Shown piece by piece: positions 1-8,511 of a stretch of DNA of 64,000 bases. Both the position numbers and the translations under genes were made by a program. The DNA is from Streptomyces sp. NBC_00353 (GTDB lineage Bacteria > Actinomycetota > Actinomycetes > Streptomycetales > Streptomycetaceae), in assembly GCF_036108815.1 (NCBI RefSeq), contig NZ_CP107985.1, positions 1,178,001 through 1,242,000 of the forward strand. The letters are read 5' to 3'. Numbering within the stretch: position 1 is the stretch's first letter; the number at the start of each line of letters is the position of its first letter. Below the pieces are notes generated by a model that saw nothing but the letters and a program-made list of their open reading frames with translations, was not told the DNA's origin and ran no database searches.

Positions 1-43
1 AGAGCCCCAGTGGGCGGTCGTTGGGTGTTCAGGCTCGTGGCCA

Positions 44-583
44 TCAGAAATCCATGCGTGTGGCCATTGGTCTTCCTGAGGGGGTCAGAGCAAGGGGACC
101 GGCGAGGGCTTCGGCGAGGTGGTGGGAGTCGCCGGTGGTGGTGACGAAGTGGGCGTGGTGCATGAGGCGGTCGGTGCTGACGCCGGCGAGGGTCTTCTGC
201 ATGATCGTGTCGAAGCCTGAGGGGTGGATGTTGCTGGTCACCGCGATGGAGCGGCGTTGGTAGGCGGCGTCGATGATGCGGTAGAACGCTTAGGCGGCGT
301 CCGCGCCGACGGGCAGCAGGCCGACGTCGTCGATGACGATAAGGTCCGCGCGGCAGATCCGGGGGACGGTGCGGGCGGTGGACCCGTCGACCTTGGACTT
401 GCCGATCGCAGCGCTGAGGGTCTCCAGGGTGAACCTGGCCACTCGCAGATCGATTTCGATCGCGGCTTGGGCCAGGCCCTCGGTGAAGTGGCTATTGCCG
501 GTGCCCACCGGCCCGAGCAGGATCACGTTCTCGCGGGCGTTCAAGAAGTCGAGCTGTCCGAAGTGCTCGACGGATCCATCCAC
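44..583 (-). pseudogene. IS21-family IstB helper ATPase, broken
   Basis: IstB is the AAA+ ATP-binding helper of the IstA transposase in IS21-family elements. The frame reads GPVGTGNSH where the family has GPxGTGK(S/T)H, so the Walker A lysine has become asparagine. An in-frame TAA near 287-289 then splits the protein. The C-terminal part (TSNIHPSGFD, HHAHFVTTTG) continues in the same frame to 44. The N-terminus is missing: the reading starts at the ATP-binding domain, where the sequence joins the end of the adjacent VOC gene. It is a dead helper gene left by an insertion. Confidence 0.8.
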
Positions 584-975
584 ATGACCTGCCAGCCGTG
601 GCCGTCGAGGTCGAAGAAGCTGCGTGAGTACATGAAGCCGTGGTCCTCGGGGCCATCCGCCTCGGAGCCGCCCGCGGCGAGCGCAGCCTCAGCGACCGTG
701 TCAACCTCATCGCGGGCTGACACGCTGAAGCAGTAGAGCGCCAGTGTGTGCGTGGTGGGATCGGCCATCGGCAGCTTCGCGAACTGCGCGAACGTCTCGT
801 GGCTGAGTAGCATGACGGAGGCTTGCTCGCCGACCAGCATGCAGGCGGCGGTCTCGTCGGTGAACATCGGGTTGTAGCTAAACCCGAGCCGTGCGAAGAA
901 CGCCTTGCTGCGCTCGATGTCCGCCACGGGGATGTTCACGAACAGCATGCGACCGGCGTGTGCGGGAGTGGTCAT
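541..975 (-). CDS. VOC family (glyoxalase/bleomycin-resistance fold) protein, C-terminus replaced
   Basis: A 144-aa VOC-fold protein of the lactoylglutathione lyase-like type with unknown substrate. The betaalphabetabetabeta start (MLFVNIPVADIERSKAFF, residues 10-27), the central MLVGEQASVMLL strand and the C-terminal FFDLDGHGWQVMWMDP motif are all present. The last ~9 residues (SSTSDSSTS) are unlike the family and are read through the junction with the IstB fragment, so the IS21 insertion or a later deletion replaced the native end. The ATG at 975 follows GGAGACCCACC. The core fold is complete and the protein may still be made. Confidence 0.75.
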   Translation of the reverse strand: MTTPAHAGRMLFVNIPVADIERSKAFFARLGFSYNPMFTDETAACMLVGEQASVMLLSHETFAQFAKLPMADPTTHTLALYCFSVSARDEVDTVAEAALAAGGSEADGPEDHGFMYSRSFFDLDGHGWQVMWMDPSSTSDSSTS

Positions 976-1095
976 GGTGGGTCTCCAGTCCGAGGTTCGA
1001 TGGTGTACGACGGGGTAGACCGGCCCAGCCTGCGGAACTCATCGGTGAATTTCGGAACTCGTATCGAGCGACAGGCCGAAGCCGGGGGGAACAGC

Positions 1096-1121
1096 TGTCA
1101 GGGCCGGTTGAAAAGTGGACA
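1096..1121. repeat. Possible IS21-type terminal repeat end
   Basis: The segment around CGGTTGAAAAGTGGACA has the TG...CA edge and A/T run common at IS21-family termini, and it lies beyond the 3' side of the leftward IstB remnant at 1322-1680, where the right terminal repeat would be expected. No partner end is visible in the window, so this is a tentative call. Confidence 0.3.
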
Positions 1122-1321
1122 CCCTGGCGTGATGGACGTTCGAGCGGCTGCGAGCGGAGCGAAGGCGCGTAGCGCCGAGCAGGCCCACGGCGAGAACCTC
1201 GACCTCCGACGCGAACTTGGCCGCCGCGGAGGCTCCGCGACGCCACCGCGATCCCAGGCCATCGGTCCGTGCTGACCACGTCGCATCAATCGAAGAACCG
1301 TGCCGACCTGCAACAACGCCA

Positions 1322-1680
1322 TCAGATCGCGCTCGAACCGGCGATAACGACCGGGCCCGCTATCACCAGGTTCTTGGCGCGGCCGATCCATTCCTGGGTG
1401 ATCAGGGAATTCTGATTGGGTTCGGTGATGGTGGAGTCCTCGGCCCGCCAGGAGGCCAGGGACTTGCCGGTATGGAAGTTCGCTGAATCTCGCCGCAGCC
1501 GGCGGGTGGCCGCGTCGCGGCCGCTACGGCGGTTGGCCAGGGCCTGCCAGCCGATGGTGCCGCTCTGGACGGAGTGCGACTCGCGCACGACCTCGCCGGC
1601 GGACAGGTTGGCCGCGATGTGCTCCAGGATGGAGACCAGGTGACCGACGGTCTCCGGTCCGCGAAGAGCAATCCCGGAAT
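1322..1680 (-). pseudogene. IstB-like helper ATPase, N-terminal fragment
   Basis: The leftward frame carries an IstB-type N-terminal region, with SLITQEWIGRAKNLVIAGP running up to the point where the Walker A loop should start. It then breaks into VVIAGSSAI with no GKS/T. Upstream residues (GWQALANRRSGRDAATRRLR, then FHTGKSLASW) fit the DNA-binding lead of this ATPase group. The ATPase domain is deleted. It is a second IS21 remnant, different from the one at 44-583. Confidence 0.5.
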
Positions 1681-1984
1681 GGGCATCGATGTTGATGTCC
1701 ACGACGACGCGCAGGTCGACGTGCTGCTGGCCTTGGCCCCTTACACGATCCATGCGGAGGCATGGCAGCAGGGTCAGCCGCTCTTCAGCGCCGACGACAC
1801 AGGAACAGCCCTGTGGATTGCCGTCACATCAAAGCAAGAGACTCAGCTCATGTCGCGGCTCGACGCACTGGAGGTCACGCAGACGGCTTTTGCGGACCGG
1901 CCCAGGTCGCCGGCAACGCCTGATCATGGTGTGGTTTCGCGGAGCCAGAGGATGAGCGAGCTGAGGTGCAGCCCCGCCCGGTAG
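1680..1984 (+). CDS. Hypothetical protein fragment
   Basis: A rightward frame from ATG 1680 gives an acidic start (MGIDVDVHDDAQVDVLLAL), then PLFSADDTGTALWIAV and a helical stretch to about 1880; after that the frame runs into the IS5 remnant on the other strand. The composition looks coding, but there is no clear ribosome binding site and no domain I recognise. It may be the surviving part of a conserved actinobacterial protein. Confidence 0.28.
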
Positions 1985-2215
1985 CGGGTGGCGAGTTTAT
2001 CGAAACGCGTCGCGACAGCCCGGAACTGTTTGAGCCGGGCAAAACAGCGTTCGACGACATTTCGGTGTTTCTATGCCTCCAGGTTGAAGGCGGGGCGGCG
2101 TCCGCCGCCGCTGCCCCGTCTCCGCCTGTTGGCGACCTGGCCAGAGCGTTCGGGGATGATGGCCTTGATCCCGCGGTCTTCGAGGCCGACCCGGATTGCT
2201 CGTGAGGAGTACGCC
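1924..2215 (-). pseudogene. IS5-family transposase, C-terminal fragment with stop
   Basis: Leftward translation gives the conserved end of IS5-family DDE transposases: RVGLEDRGIKAIIPERSG, NRRRRGSGGGRRPAFNLEA, then after an in-frame TAG, KHRNVVERCFARLKQFRAVA and HLSSLILWLRETTP before the natural stop at 1924. The catalytic glutamate region (VVERCFARLK) is present. The TAG sits where the family usually has a tyrosine (AYKHR), so one base change killed it. The N-terminal two thirds are gone. Confidence 0.75.
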
Positions 2216-2285
2216 TAATGGGAAGCGAAGGTCGGCGGGAGCTGACCTTCAGGGCGCGAGCCGAGCCTTTGAGTGTGTCCGGACC

Positions 2286-2450
2286 TCAGAGCACCGCACC
2301 CGGGCCGTCGTACACCACGGTGGTCGGGGTCTGGCCGGGCTCGCCGGTCACCAGGTCCAGGACGGGCTGGCCGGCGGTGCGGGAGATCCGCACCGTGTCG
2401 GTCAGCTGCACCTCCAGGTCGGCCCTGGCCCGCGAAGGATCCAATGGCAC
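2286..2450 (-). CDS. Small phage-like protein resembling a DUF6093 N-terminal half
   Basis: A 54-aa frame from GTG 2450 to TGA 2286. Its core (DTVRISRTAGQPVLDLVTG, then TTVVYDGPGAVL) matches in pattern the segment of the upstream broken gene (DTVEISRPGEPVLDPNSG, then TIIYTGPGAI). The two look like tandem paralogues of the DUF6093 type, found in actinophage structural gene clusters. It begins just 4 bases after the upstream stop. It is either a short true gene or a truncated second copy; no other phage structural gene survives here. Confidence 0.42.
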   Translation of the reverse strand: MPLDPSRARADLEVQLTDTVRISRTAGQPVLDLVTGEPGQTPTTVVYDGPGAVL

Positions 2451-2453
2451 GGC

Positions 2454-2894
2454 TCACGCCCCGGTGGTCTGGGTGGACTCGTCCAGCCACGTGGTGCGGA
2501 CGACTGCGAGCGAGTTGGCATCGGAGATGTCCAGGACCCGCCACACCCTGTTGATCAGGCCCGGGTCCTGCGTGGCGACGGTGACGCGCACGTGGTCCTC
2601 TCGCGATGCGAGCGGTACGTCCAGCGGCGTCAGCAGCCGGTAGTGGACGGGTGTCGTCGGCGTACGCCTGTCCTTCCAGGGACAGGACCAGGCCGGGCTC
2701 GCCGGACGCGGAGATCGCACCGGGACCGGTGTAGATGATCGTGTCCGGGCCGGGGTGGTACTCGCCGGAGTTCGGGTCAAGGACCGGCTCCCCGGGGCGG
2801 GAGATCTCGACAGTGTCCACGAGGATGCGCGTCTCGACGATGGGGGCGACAGCGGCAAGCGAAAGCCCTTCGGAGGGCGGAATTTTTTGCTCAT
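2454..2894 (-). pseudogene. DUF6093-like phage protein, frameshifted
   Basis: The product is recognisable only by joining frames. The start (MSKKFRPPKGF, ATG 2894) and the end (HYRLLTPLDVPLASREDHV ... LDESTQTTGA) are in one frame. The middle (APIVETRILVDTVEISRPGE through LSLEGQAYADDT) is in another, so there are two single-base shifts, the second near 2645-2655. The family is known from actinobacterial prophages, probably head-tail connection. It is a decayed prophage gene or carries sequencing errors. Confidence 0.55.
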
Positions 2895-3014
2895 ACGTTC
2901 GAGCGTAGGGCGGTGCACGGACAGCTCCCTGGCCTGAGGAAACGGCGGACGCATCCGGCTGGCCCAGCTGCGCGGGTCTCGGTCCGGTGTGACGATCGGT
3001 GTACCGGTGGTGGC

Positions 3015-3300
3015 TCACATGTCCCTTCGACTGGACCGCCGCCGGACCACATATCCGAGCACCCCAAACTCAGTGTCGGGTCGGCAGTGGATGCAGGCCC
3101 GCATCCCGTCGGCGAGGGCAGCGAGGGCCTGATCGCGGGTGATGCCCCGCTGGCGTCTCCCGCCGCGTAGCACCCGCCCACGTGGACTTCGACAGGCTGG
3201 GCGCCTACGCCCATGCTCAGCTCGACAATCCAGTCCGGGGTCGGCGGCCGTCGCTCCTCGCCCTGCTGCCGCTCCCTCTCGCTGCTCGGCCGCCGCAGGG
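3015..3300 (-). pseudogene. DUF6233 family protein, frameshifted
   Basis: The family has an N-terminal charged segment, a conserved EERRPPTPDWIVELSMG block, VHVGGCYAAG and a final ALADGMRACIHCRPDTEFG block. All are visible here, but VHVGGCYAAG lies in one frame and RDQALAALADGMRACIHCRP in the next, so one base is lost or gained near 3155-3165. The conserved cysteines (GGC and CIHC) remain. DUF6233 genes are common in Streptomyces genomes, plasmids and prophages and have no known function. The extra tail after FGVLGY is longer than usual. Confidence 0.6.
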
Positions 3301-3430
3301 GCAGGTCGGCGCCCTGCGTGCCGGGCAATTCGAGGCCGTCGGGTATGCGGGTGCCGACCAGGGCGTGCACGGCGCCGTCCGCTGCCGCCGTCGCGGTCAC
3401 GCTTCCGTCGCCCAGCACCCACCGGTCGCC

Positions 3431-3520
3431 TCAGTCCTGCATGGCGACAAGCAGCGGCAGCAGCGCGACCCCGACCTCCGTGAGCAGGTACTCGTAGCGC
3501 ACCGGGCGCCGCTGATAGAG
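3431..3520 (-). pseudogene. HxlR-type transcriptional regulator, C-terminal fragment
   Basis: RRPVRYEYLLTEVGVALLPL matches the wing and last helix of HxlR winged-helix regulators. It is followed by LVAMQD and a TGA, beyond which GDRWVLGDG continues in the same frame. HxlR proteins usually read ...WGDRW there, so the TGA looks like a Trp to stop change. The DNA-binding helix region upstream is missing. The fragment precedes and points away from the PPOX gene at 3641. Confidence 0.48.
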
Positions 3521-3603
3521 ACTGCATGGCCGCGCGAGCCTGTTTGATCTTCACACATCAGACAACTCGCGAGGCCGTCTCTATATCCCCACGCTCACCG
3601 ACC

Positions 3604-3630
3604 AAGATCAATCGCAGGTCGGCCCATTAG
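3604..3630. repeat. 27-bp direct repeat, copy 1 (upstream of PPOX gene)
   Basis: AAGATCAATCGC followed by AGGTCGGCCCATTAG. It matches the copy at 4360-4386 at 23 of 27 positions. This copy ends 10 bases before the ATG of the PPOX gene and so covers its ribosome-binding/operator region. Confidence 0.7.
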
Positions 3631-3640
3631 GGTCGGCGGC

Positions 3641-4300
3641 ATGACGACACCCCTTGCCGGCAGTGCCTTCGACTCGCTCCGCCTCGACGCCGTGCCCGAC
3701 CAGGATGCGTTGCGCCGGGTCTACGAACTCCCCAGCGACGCGGCCGTGCGGAAGCAGATGACCGAACTCACCGAGCAGACCCGACGGTTGATCGGCTACT
3801 CATCGCTGGTCCTGGTCGCCAGCGCGGATGCCGAGGGCAACTGTGACGTCTCCCCGCGCGGCGGCCCCGCCGGCTTCGTCGCCGTCCTGGACGCACGGAC
3901 GGTGGCGATACCGGACGCGACCGGCAACAAGCGTCTGGACACCCTGCAGAACGTCGTCGCCACCGGACGGGCCGGGCTGCTGTTCGTCATCCCGGGACGC
4001 ACCACGACGCTCAGGGTGAACGGCCGGGCCTGCGTCTCCACCCGCCCAGAGCTGCTGTCGCAGCTGACTGCCGTGGGCAAGCCGCCGGCCAGTGCGCTGG
4101 TGCTGGGGATCGCTGAGGTCTACCCGCACTGCCCCAAGTCGCTGCTGCGTAGCGGGGCCTGGAAGCCGGAGGAGTGGCTGTCGGCGGACGCCCAGCCTTC
4201 CTCGGCCGAGGTGACGCTGGCCCAACTGCGGATGCCGGAGCTGACGATCGCCGACATCGAGCAGGCGGAGGCGGACTCGCTGAAGTACCGGTACGAGTAA
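3641..4300 (+). CDS. FMN-dependent pyridoxamine 5'-phosphate oxidase-like flavoprotein
   Basis: A 219-aa split-barrel flavoprotein of the MSMEG_1061 type. These are cytoplasmic FMN enzymes of unknown substrate, not true PdxH. The core is at residues 55-125: SSLVLVASADAEGNCDVSPR, GPAGFVAVLD, ATGNKRLDTLQNVV and RAGLLFVIPG; the NCDVSPRGG and GNKR(L)D motifs fit the FMN site. The C-terminal half (HCPKSLLRSGAWKPEEW) is typical of this subgroup and marks the length as complete. It starts at the ATG 3641. It is bracketed by a 27-bp direct repeat and by unrelated fragments, which suggests a small inserted cassette. Confidence 0.88.
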   Translation: MTTPLAGSAFDSLRLDAVPDQDALRRVYELPSDAAVRKQMTELTEQTRRLIGYSSLVLVASADAEGNCDVSPRGGPAGFVAVLDARTVAIPDATGNKRLDTLQNVVATGRAGLLFVIPGRTTTLRVNGRACVSTRPELLSQLTAVGKPPASALVLGIAEVYPHCPKSLLRSGAWKPEEWLSADAQPSSAEVTLAQLRMPELTIADIEQAEADSLKYRYE

Positions 4301-4359
4301 CTGGCCGACCTGCGATTGCTGAACCACCAACCAACCGAACCCCCAGGCCGGCACGCCCC

Positions 4360-4386
4360 AAGATCAATCGCGGGGCAGCCCGTTAG
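4360..4386. repeat. 27-bp direct repeat, copy 2 (downstream of PPOX gene)
   Basis: AAGATCAATCGC followed by GGGGCAGCCCGTTAG. It overlaps the stop codon of the leftward alcohol dehydrogenase (4383-4385). Together with the copy at 3604-3630 it brackets the PPOX gene. Confidence 0.7.
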
Positions 4387-5474
4387 CCTGCCGTGCGGTC
4401 CTCTTCGAAGACGATGACCTGGCGCCCGACGATGTCGCCGCGGCCCAGGGCATCCAGGTTTTCGTTGATGTCGTCGAGCTTGACTTTGGTGACGTTGTGC
4501 TTAATGAGTCCGGCTTCAGCGAGGGAGAGCACCTCGACGAGATCCATGTGGTTGCCCCAGAAGGAACCGAGGTAGGACAACTCCGTCCCTACGAAGGGAA
4601 ACTGATTGTGCTCGACGCGGTTGCTCATGAGGCCGACGGCCGCCAGCGCGCCCTCGGGGCCCAGCAGGTCAAACCCCATTGAGATAGATGCCTCGCTGCC
4701 GACGCAGTCCAGGATGGCATCGATCGTCCTGCGGCCAGTGAGTCTTTCCAGCTCGTCCTGGATGGCCTCGGTGGACTTGTCCCTGACGTTGATCCCGTGG
4801 TCCGCGCCGTTCTCCTTCGCTACGTCCAGTTTGCTGTCCGTGCGCGCGAGGGCCACGACGGTCGCTCCGCTTCCGAGTAGCTTCGCGTATTGGACGGCAT
4901 AGCTGCCCAGGCCGCCGATGCCCGTGACTGCGACGGTCCGGCCGGGTCCGAGTTTGCCTGCGTCCCGGAGCTTCCTCATCCCTCGGTACGGGGTCATGCC
5001 CGCGTCGGTCATGGGGGCGAGGAGCTCAGGCTTTTTCGCGGCGTCCTCCGAGACCGGAATGGCGTGGCGGTATTCCACGGCCATGTACTCGGCAAAGCCT
5101 CCCGGAGGGCCGAAGCCCACCCACCTGCCGTTGCCACTGCACAGGTGCTCATTCCCTTCTCGGCACTGGCGGCACGTGCCGTCTCCCCAACTTGGGTTGA
5201 CCACGACCATGTCGCCCTCTGAATAGCCGACCGTTTTCGGTACGCCGCTGCCCAGTCCCGCCACTCGACCTGTGACCTCATGGCCAGGGATGTACGGGAA
5301 GTCCACAGGGAATGGACCTTTGAAGTAGCCGTCCAGGAGTTGGTAGTCGCTTCGGCACATGCCTGTCGCAGCGACCTTCAGCAGAATCTCGTCAGGCGCG
5401 GGTTCGGGCACGGGAACCTCTTCGATTCGAAGGGGTTCGTTGTATCCGTGCATCCGAGCTGCTCGCATCTGCAT
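4383..5474 (-). CDS. Zinc-dependent alcohol dehydrogenase (MDR superfamily)
   Basis: A 363-aa medium-chain dehydrogenase that would oxidise alcohols or reduce aldehydes with NAD(P). The catalytic zinc ligands are in GMCRSDYQLLDG and PGHEVTGRV; the Rossmann glycine motif is GIGGLGSYAVQYAK. The structural zinc lobe reads GDGTCRQCREGNEHLC, with only three of the usual four cysteines. I chose ATG 5474 because GCGAGGCACCTC precedes it and the family's lead (MRAARMHGYNEPLRIEEVP) follows; a longer frame to 5603 has no such support. Downstream of its start, a remnant of succinate-semialdehyde dehydrogenase hints at a former aldehyde/alcohol gene group. Confidence 0.9.
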   Translation of the reverse strand: MQMRAARMHGYNEPLRIEEVPVPEPAPDEILLKVAATGMCRSDYQLLDGYFKGPFPVDFPYIPGHEVTGRVAGLGSGVPKTVGYSEGDMVVVNPSWGDGTCRQCREGNEHLCSGNGRWVGFGPPGGFAEYMAVEYRHAIPVSEDAAKKPELLAPMTDAGMTPYRGMRKLRDAGKLGPGRTVAVTGIGGLGSYAVQYAKLLGSGATVVALARTDSKLDVAKENGADHGINVRDKSTEAIQDELERLTGRRTIDAILDCVGSEASISMGFDLLGPEGALAAVGLMSNRVEHNQFPFVGTELSYLGSFWGNHMDLVEVLSLAEAGLIKHNVTKVKLDDINENLDALGRGDIVGRQVIVFEEDRTAG

Positions 5475-5916
5475 GAGGTGCCTCGCTTTCGCTGGCAAGC
5501 AACGGTGCGCCGTGCAGCGTGACGGGATTCGTTTTCCGTCGCCGGTCCTCGCGGCCGCCGCTTCGGATATCACCAGGTTCCTGCGTCTGCTGCTGCCGCG
5601 CATCCGGAGCTCGGCGCCCGAATACCACTACTGACAGGCGCTCGCGCATAACACTCCGCGGTCGTTTTGCCTTCTGGAGCTGTGCGTCGTGTGGTGGCGC
5701 TCTCGGCGGTCCACTTGGCGGTCGGGCCAGATGAGGTTGGCAGTTTCTGGGCACTGCTGACGACGTCGGCCGTGATGCGTGCGAGTGGCGATACCCGTAG
5801 TGCTCTCACATAGCCCGCAGCGGGCCCGAGTTTGGCGACGACGCGTGGGGATTCGTAACAGCGAAGAGGGTCTGACCCGAATTGCCAGCCAGTAGTGCTG
5901 GTCATAGCGTTGAAAA
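5475..5916. other. Intergenic region with no recognised gene
   Basis: About 440 bases between the divergent alcohol dehydrogenase and the dehydrogenase fragment. It is likely to hold the promoters of both. I see no conserved protein and no strong hairpin. Confidence 0.4.
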
Positions 5917-6045
5917 ATGGCTATCGCAACGATTACTCCTGTCACTGGTGAGGTGCTCAAGAGATTCGATGCACTTGCCCCCGAGGAACTCGAAGGCAAA
6001 CTTGCCAGGGCGGTCGCCCCTACCGCGTCCTATCGCTTGACGACA
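5917..6045 (+). pseudogene. Succinate-semialdehyde dehydrogenase, N-terminal fragment
   Basis: The first ~40 codons (MAIATITPVTGEVLKRFDAL, then EELEGKLARAV, then ASYRLTTAEQRA) match the start of GabD1-type NADP-dependent succinate-semialdehyde dehydrogenases, which finish the GABA shunt. After about 6045 the frame breaks into unrelated residues and stops at 6105. Over 400 codons, including the catalytic Cys and Glu, are absent. Confidence 0.72.
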
Positions 6046-6101
6046 GCCGAACAGCGGGCGGGTTACTCCCCGATCAGCGGCCGTGGACGCGAAGGATGGT
6101 C

Positions 6102-6629
6102 ATGATCAAACCCTATGGTCCCTACGATTTCATGCCGTCGATCAGGACATTCTCGTTGACCTCGGAGTCCGTAGCCAACGGTGAGCCACTGGCTCGCGAG
6201 CAGGTGAGCGGCATCCTGGGAGCGTGCGGATCGGACATCTCACCGCAGCTGAGCTGGTCCGGATTTCCCGAGGAGACGCGCAGTTTCACAGTCGCAATGT
6301 TCGACCCCGACGTGCCCACCGCCTCAGGCTTCTGGCATTGGGCTGTGGCCAACCTTCCTGCCTCCGTGACCGACCTTTCGGCCGGGGCGGGAGACGGTAG
6401 CGATCTCCCTGGCGGCGCGGTGACGTTGGCCAATGATGCCGGCTACCGAAGGTACCTCGGTCCGGCGACGCCTCCAGGAAACGGGCCGGACCGCTATTTC
6501 CTCGTGGTCCATGCCGTCGACGTGGAAGAACTGCCCGTGTCCGAGGCGACGACGCCTGCCTACCTGGACTTCCTCCTGTTCAGTCACGCTGTCGCGCGGG
6601 CAACCATGTACGGCACCTACGAGCGATGA
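6102..6629 (+). CDS. YbhB/YbcL family PEBP-like protein
   Basis: A 175-aa phosphatidylethanolamine-binding-protein fold, the family called Raf-kinase-inhibitor-like in bacteria; the cellular role is not established. The ligand-pocket motifs are visible: SPQLSWSGFPEETRSFTVAM, then FDPDVPTASGFWHWAVANLP (the DPDxP...HW signature), then GYRRYLGPATPPGNGPDRYF near residue 120. I prefer ATG 6102 because GAAGGA lies six bases upstream; an in-frame ATG at 6096 overlaps that ribosome binding site. It is complete in length and abuts the aldehyde dehydrogenase scar. Confidence 0.88.
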   Translation: MIKPYGPYDFMPSIRTFSLTSESVANGEPLAREQVSGILGACGSDISPQLSWSGFPEETRSFTVAMFDPDVPTASGFWHWAVANLPASVTDLSAGAGDGSDLPGGAVTLANDAGYRRYLGPATPPGNGPDRYFLVVHAVDVEELPVSEATTPAYLDFLLFSHAVARATMYGTYER

Positions 6630-7018
6630 ACAGCTCTGGCCAGCCGGCCAAGCCATGACAGCATGGTTTGCTGCCCTGACGGGCTGACCAGGAGATGGTT
6701 CTGTCGCGCGGACCGACCGGCTGGCGTTGCGCCCTGCGTATGCAGGCTGGGCCCTTCGCGCGAGGAGCCGCGAGGAAGGCCGGGACCGACATCGTGATGG
6801 CCCGGTGCCGCCATGACAGGCCTTGACTGCCCAGTCGTACCAGCCTGATCGCCTCACCCACCGCTGGTGTGACGCGTGCGCGGGGCGTAGCCCAGGGCGC
6901 CCCCGGCGCATGACGGACCGGAAATCCGATCTTCCTACGGTGCTGGTGTAGGGCTGCCCGCCGACTGCGGATCAGGCCCGGCTCGGGACGGTACACGCGC
7001 GGCGGGGTGGAGTTTCGG
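6630..7018. other. Unassigned stretch before the nitrate reductase fragment
   Basis: Nearly 390 bases with open frames on the minus strand but no family I recognise. It ends where the molybdopterin oxidoreductase homology begins without a start codon, so it probably spans a recombination junction. Confidence 0.35.
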
Positions 7019-7024
7019 TGGCAT

Positions 7025-7983
7025 CTAGCACTGTCCTTCTATGTGTCCGGGCAGATGTCCCTGGAGGCGCAGTACCTGGCGAACAAGCTGGCCAAGGGCT
7101 TCGTCCGGACGAACCAGATCGAGTCGAACTCCCGGCTGTGCATGGCGAGCGCGGGAACCGGCTACAAGCTGTCGCTGGGAGCGGACGGCCCGCCGGGCTC
7201 CTACCAGGACTTCGACCATGCGGACGCGTTCTTCATCATCGGCGCCAACATGGCCGACTGCCACCCGATCCTGTTCCTGCGCATGATGGACCGCGTGAAG
7301 TCGGCCGGGGCCAAACTGATCGTCGTCGACCCGCGCCGCAACGCCACCGCAGACAAAGCCGACCTCTTCCTGCAGATCAAACCCGGCACCGACCTCGCCC
7401 TGCTCAACGGTCTGCTCCACCTGCTGTTCACGAACGGCCACACAGACGAGGAGTTCATCGCTCAGTTCACCGAGGGCTGGGAGGAGATGCCCGGCTTCCT
7501 CGCGGACTACCCACCCGAGAATGTCAGGGAGATCACCGGCATCCCCGAGAGCGACATCCGGCAGGCCGCACGGTGGATCGGCGAGGCCGGCGAGTGGATG
7601 GGCTGCTGGACCATGGGCCTGAACCAGTCCACCCACGGCGCCTGGAACACCAACGCCCTGATCAACCTGCACCTCGCCACGGGCGCCATCTGCCGCCCGG
7701 GCTCCGGCCCCCTCTCGTTGACCGGCCAGCCAAACGCCATGGGCGGCCGCGAGATGGGCTACATGGGCCCTGGCCTGCCCGGTCAGCGCTCCGTCCTGGT
7801 CGACGCCGAGCGCGCCTTCATCGAGAACCTGTGGAACATCCCCGAGGGCTCCCTGCGTACCGAGGTCGGGCGCGGCACGGTCGAGATGTTCGAGCAGTTG
7901 GCCGCTGGAGACAGCAAAGCGTGCAGGATCATCTGCACCAACCCCGTCGCCTCGGTCACCAACCGCAAGACCGTCATCGGCTC
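7025..7983 (+). pseudogene. Assimilatory nitrate reductase catalytic subunit, central fragment
   Basis: About 320 codons from the middle of a NarB/NasC-type molybdopterin oxidoreductase, which reduces nitrate to nitrite in the cytoplasm. Visible blocks are YVSGQMSLEAQYLANKLAKG, RLCMASAGTGYKLSLGADGP, FFIIGANMADCHPI, LIVVDPRRNATADKADLFLQ, GLNQSTHGAWNTNALINLHL and RPGSGPLSLTGQPNAMGGRE. The N-terminal 4Fe-4S part is missing. The homology stops after CTNPVASVTNRKTVI at about 7980, and the next block of the same enzyme reappears at 10110. The gene was cut by roughly 2.1 kb of foreign DNA. Confidence 0.85.
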
Positions 7984-8418
7984 ACCCGCTCCGCCGCCCG
8001 GATGCGCGGCGAGCACGTCGACGCTTTCCTCGACGAGCTGTCCAACCTGCCCAGGGTGATCGGCGCGCCGATCACCGTTGCGTGGAACGCCAAGGAAGAC
8101 CTCCTGGACCTGCTTGCCACCGCCCGGACCCGCCCGGACCGGGAACAGGTCCGCGATCTGCTGTACCGGTTCTACCGCCGATGCGCCGACGCCGACCTTC
8201 CCGAACCGCAGCGCCTAGCCACAACCGTCGAGACATGGTGGCGAGAGATCCTTGCGTTCCTGCACACTGGGATCACCAACGCCGGCTCCGAAGGCACCAA
8301 CCGGGTCATCAAGACCATCGCCCGCGACGCCTACGGCTTCCGCAACCCCGGCAACCAGCGCTTACGCACCCGCTGCGCGACCACCCGTCGAGCCCGTGGA
8401 CACCTCGATGCCCGCTAA
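7984..8418 (+). pseudogene. ISL3-family transposase, C-terminal fragment
   Basis: It joins directly to the nitrate reductase fragment, in another frame. The residues AWNAKEDLLDLLATARTR, then WWREILAFLHTGITNAGSEG and TNRVIKTIARDAYGFRNPGN, are the DDE C-terminal domain of ISL3 transposases. NAGSEGTNRVIK carries the region of the catalytic Glu. The protein ends naturally with RARGHLDAR at 8418, so the right end of an ISL3 element survives here without its N-terminal half. Confidence 0.8.
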
Positions 8419-8450
8419 TTTCGTTGAGCCCGCACCCTGCAATCGTGTTG
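8411..8450. repeat. ISL3 right-end-like repeat, copy 1
   Basis: CCCGCTAATTTCGTTGAGCC, then eight to eleven variable bases, then ATCGTGTTGG. The same two blocks recur at 9373-9402 (17 of 20 and 10 of 10 matches). This copy starts at the stop codon of the ISL3 remnant, so it is probably that element's right end. Confidence 0.55.
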
Positions 8451-8511
8451 GCTAGCGGCACCGAACTGTCAGTACCGCAGGTGTCCGCTTGGCTGTAGCA
8501 GGGAGTTAAAC

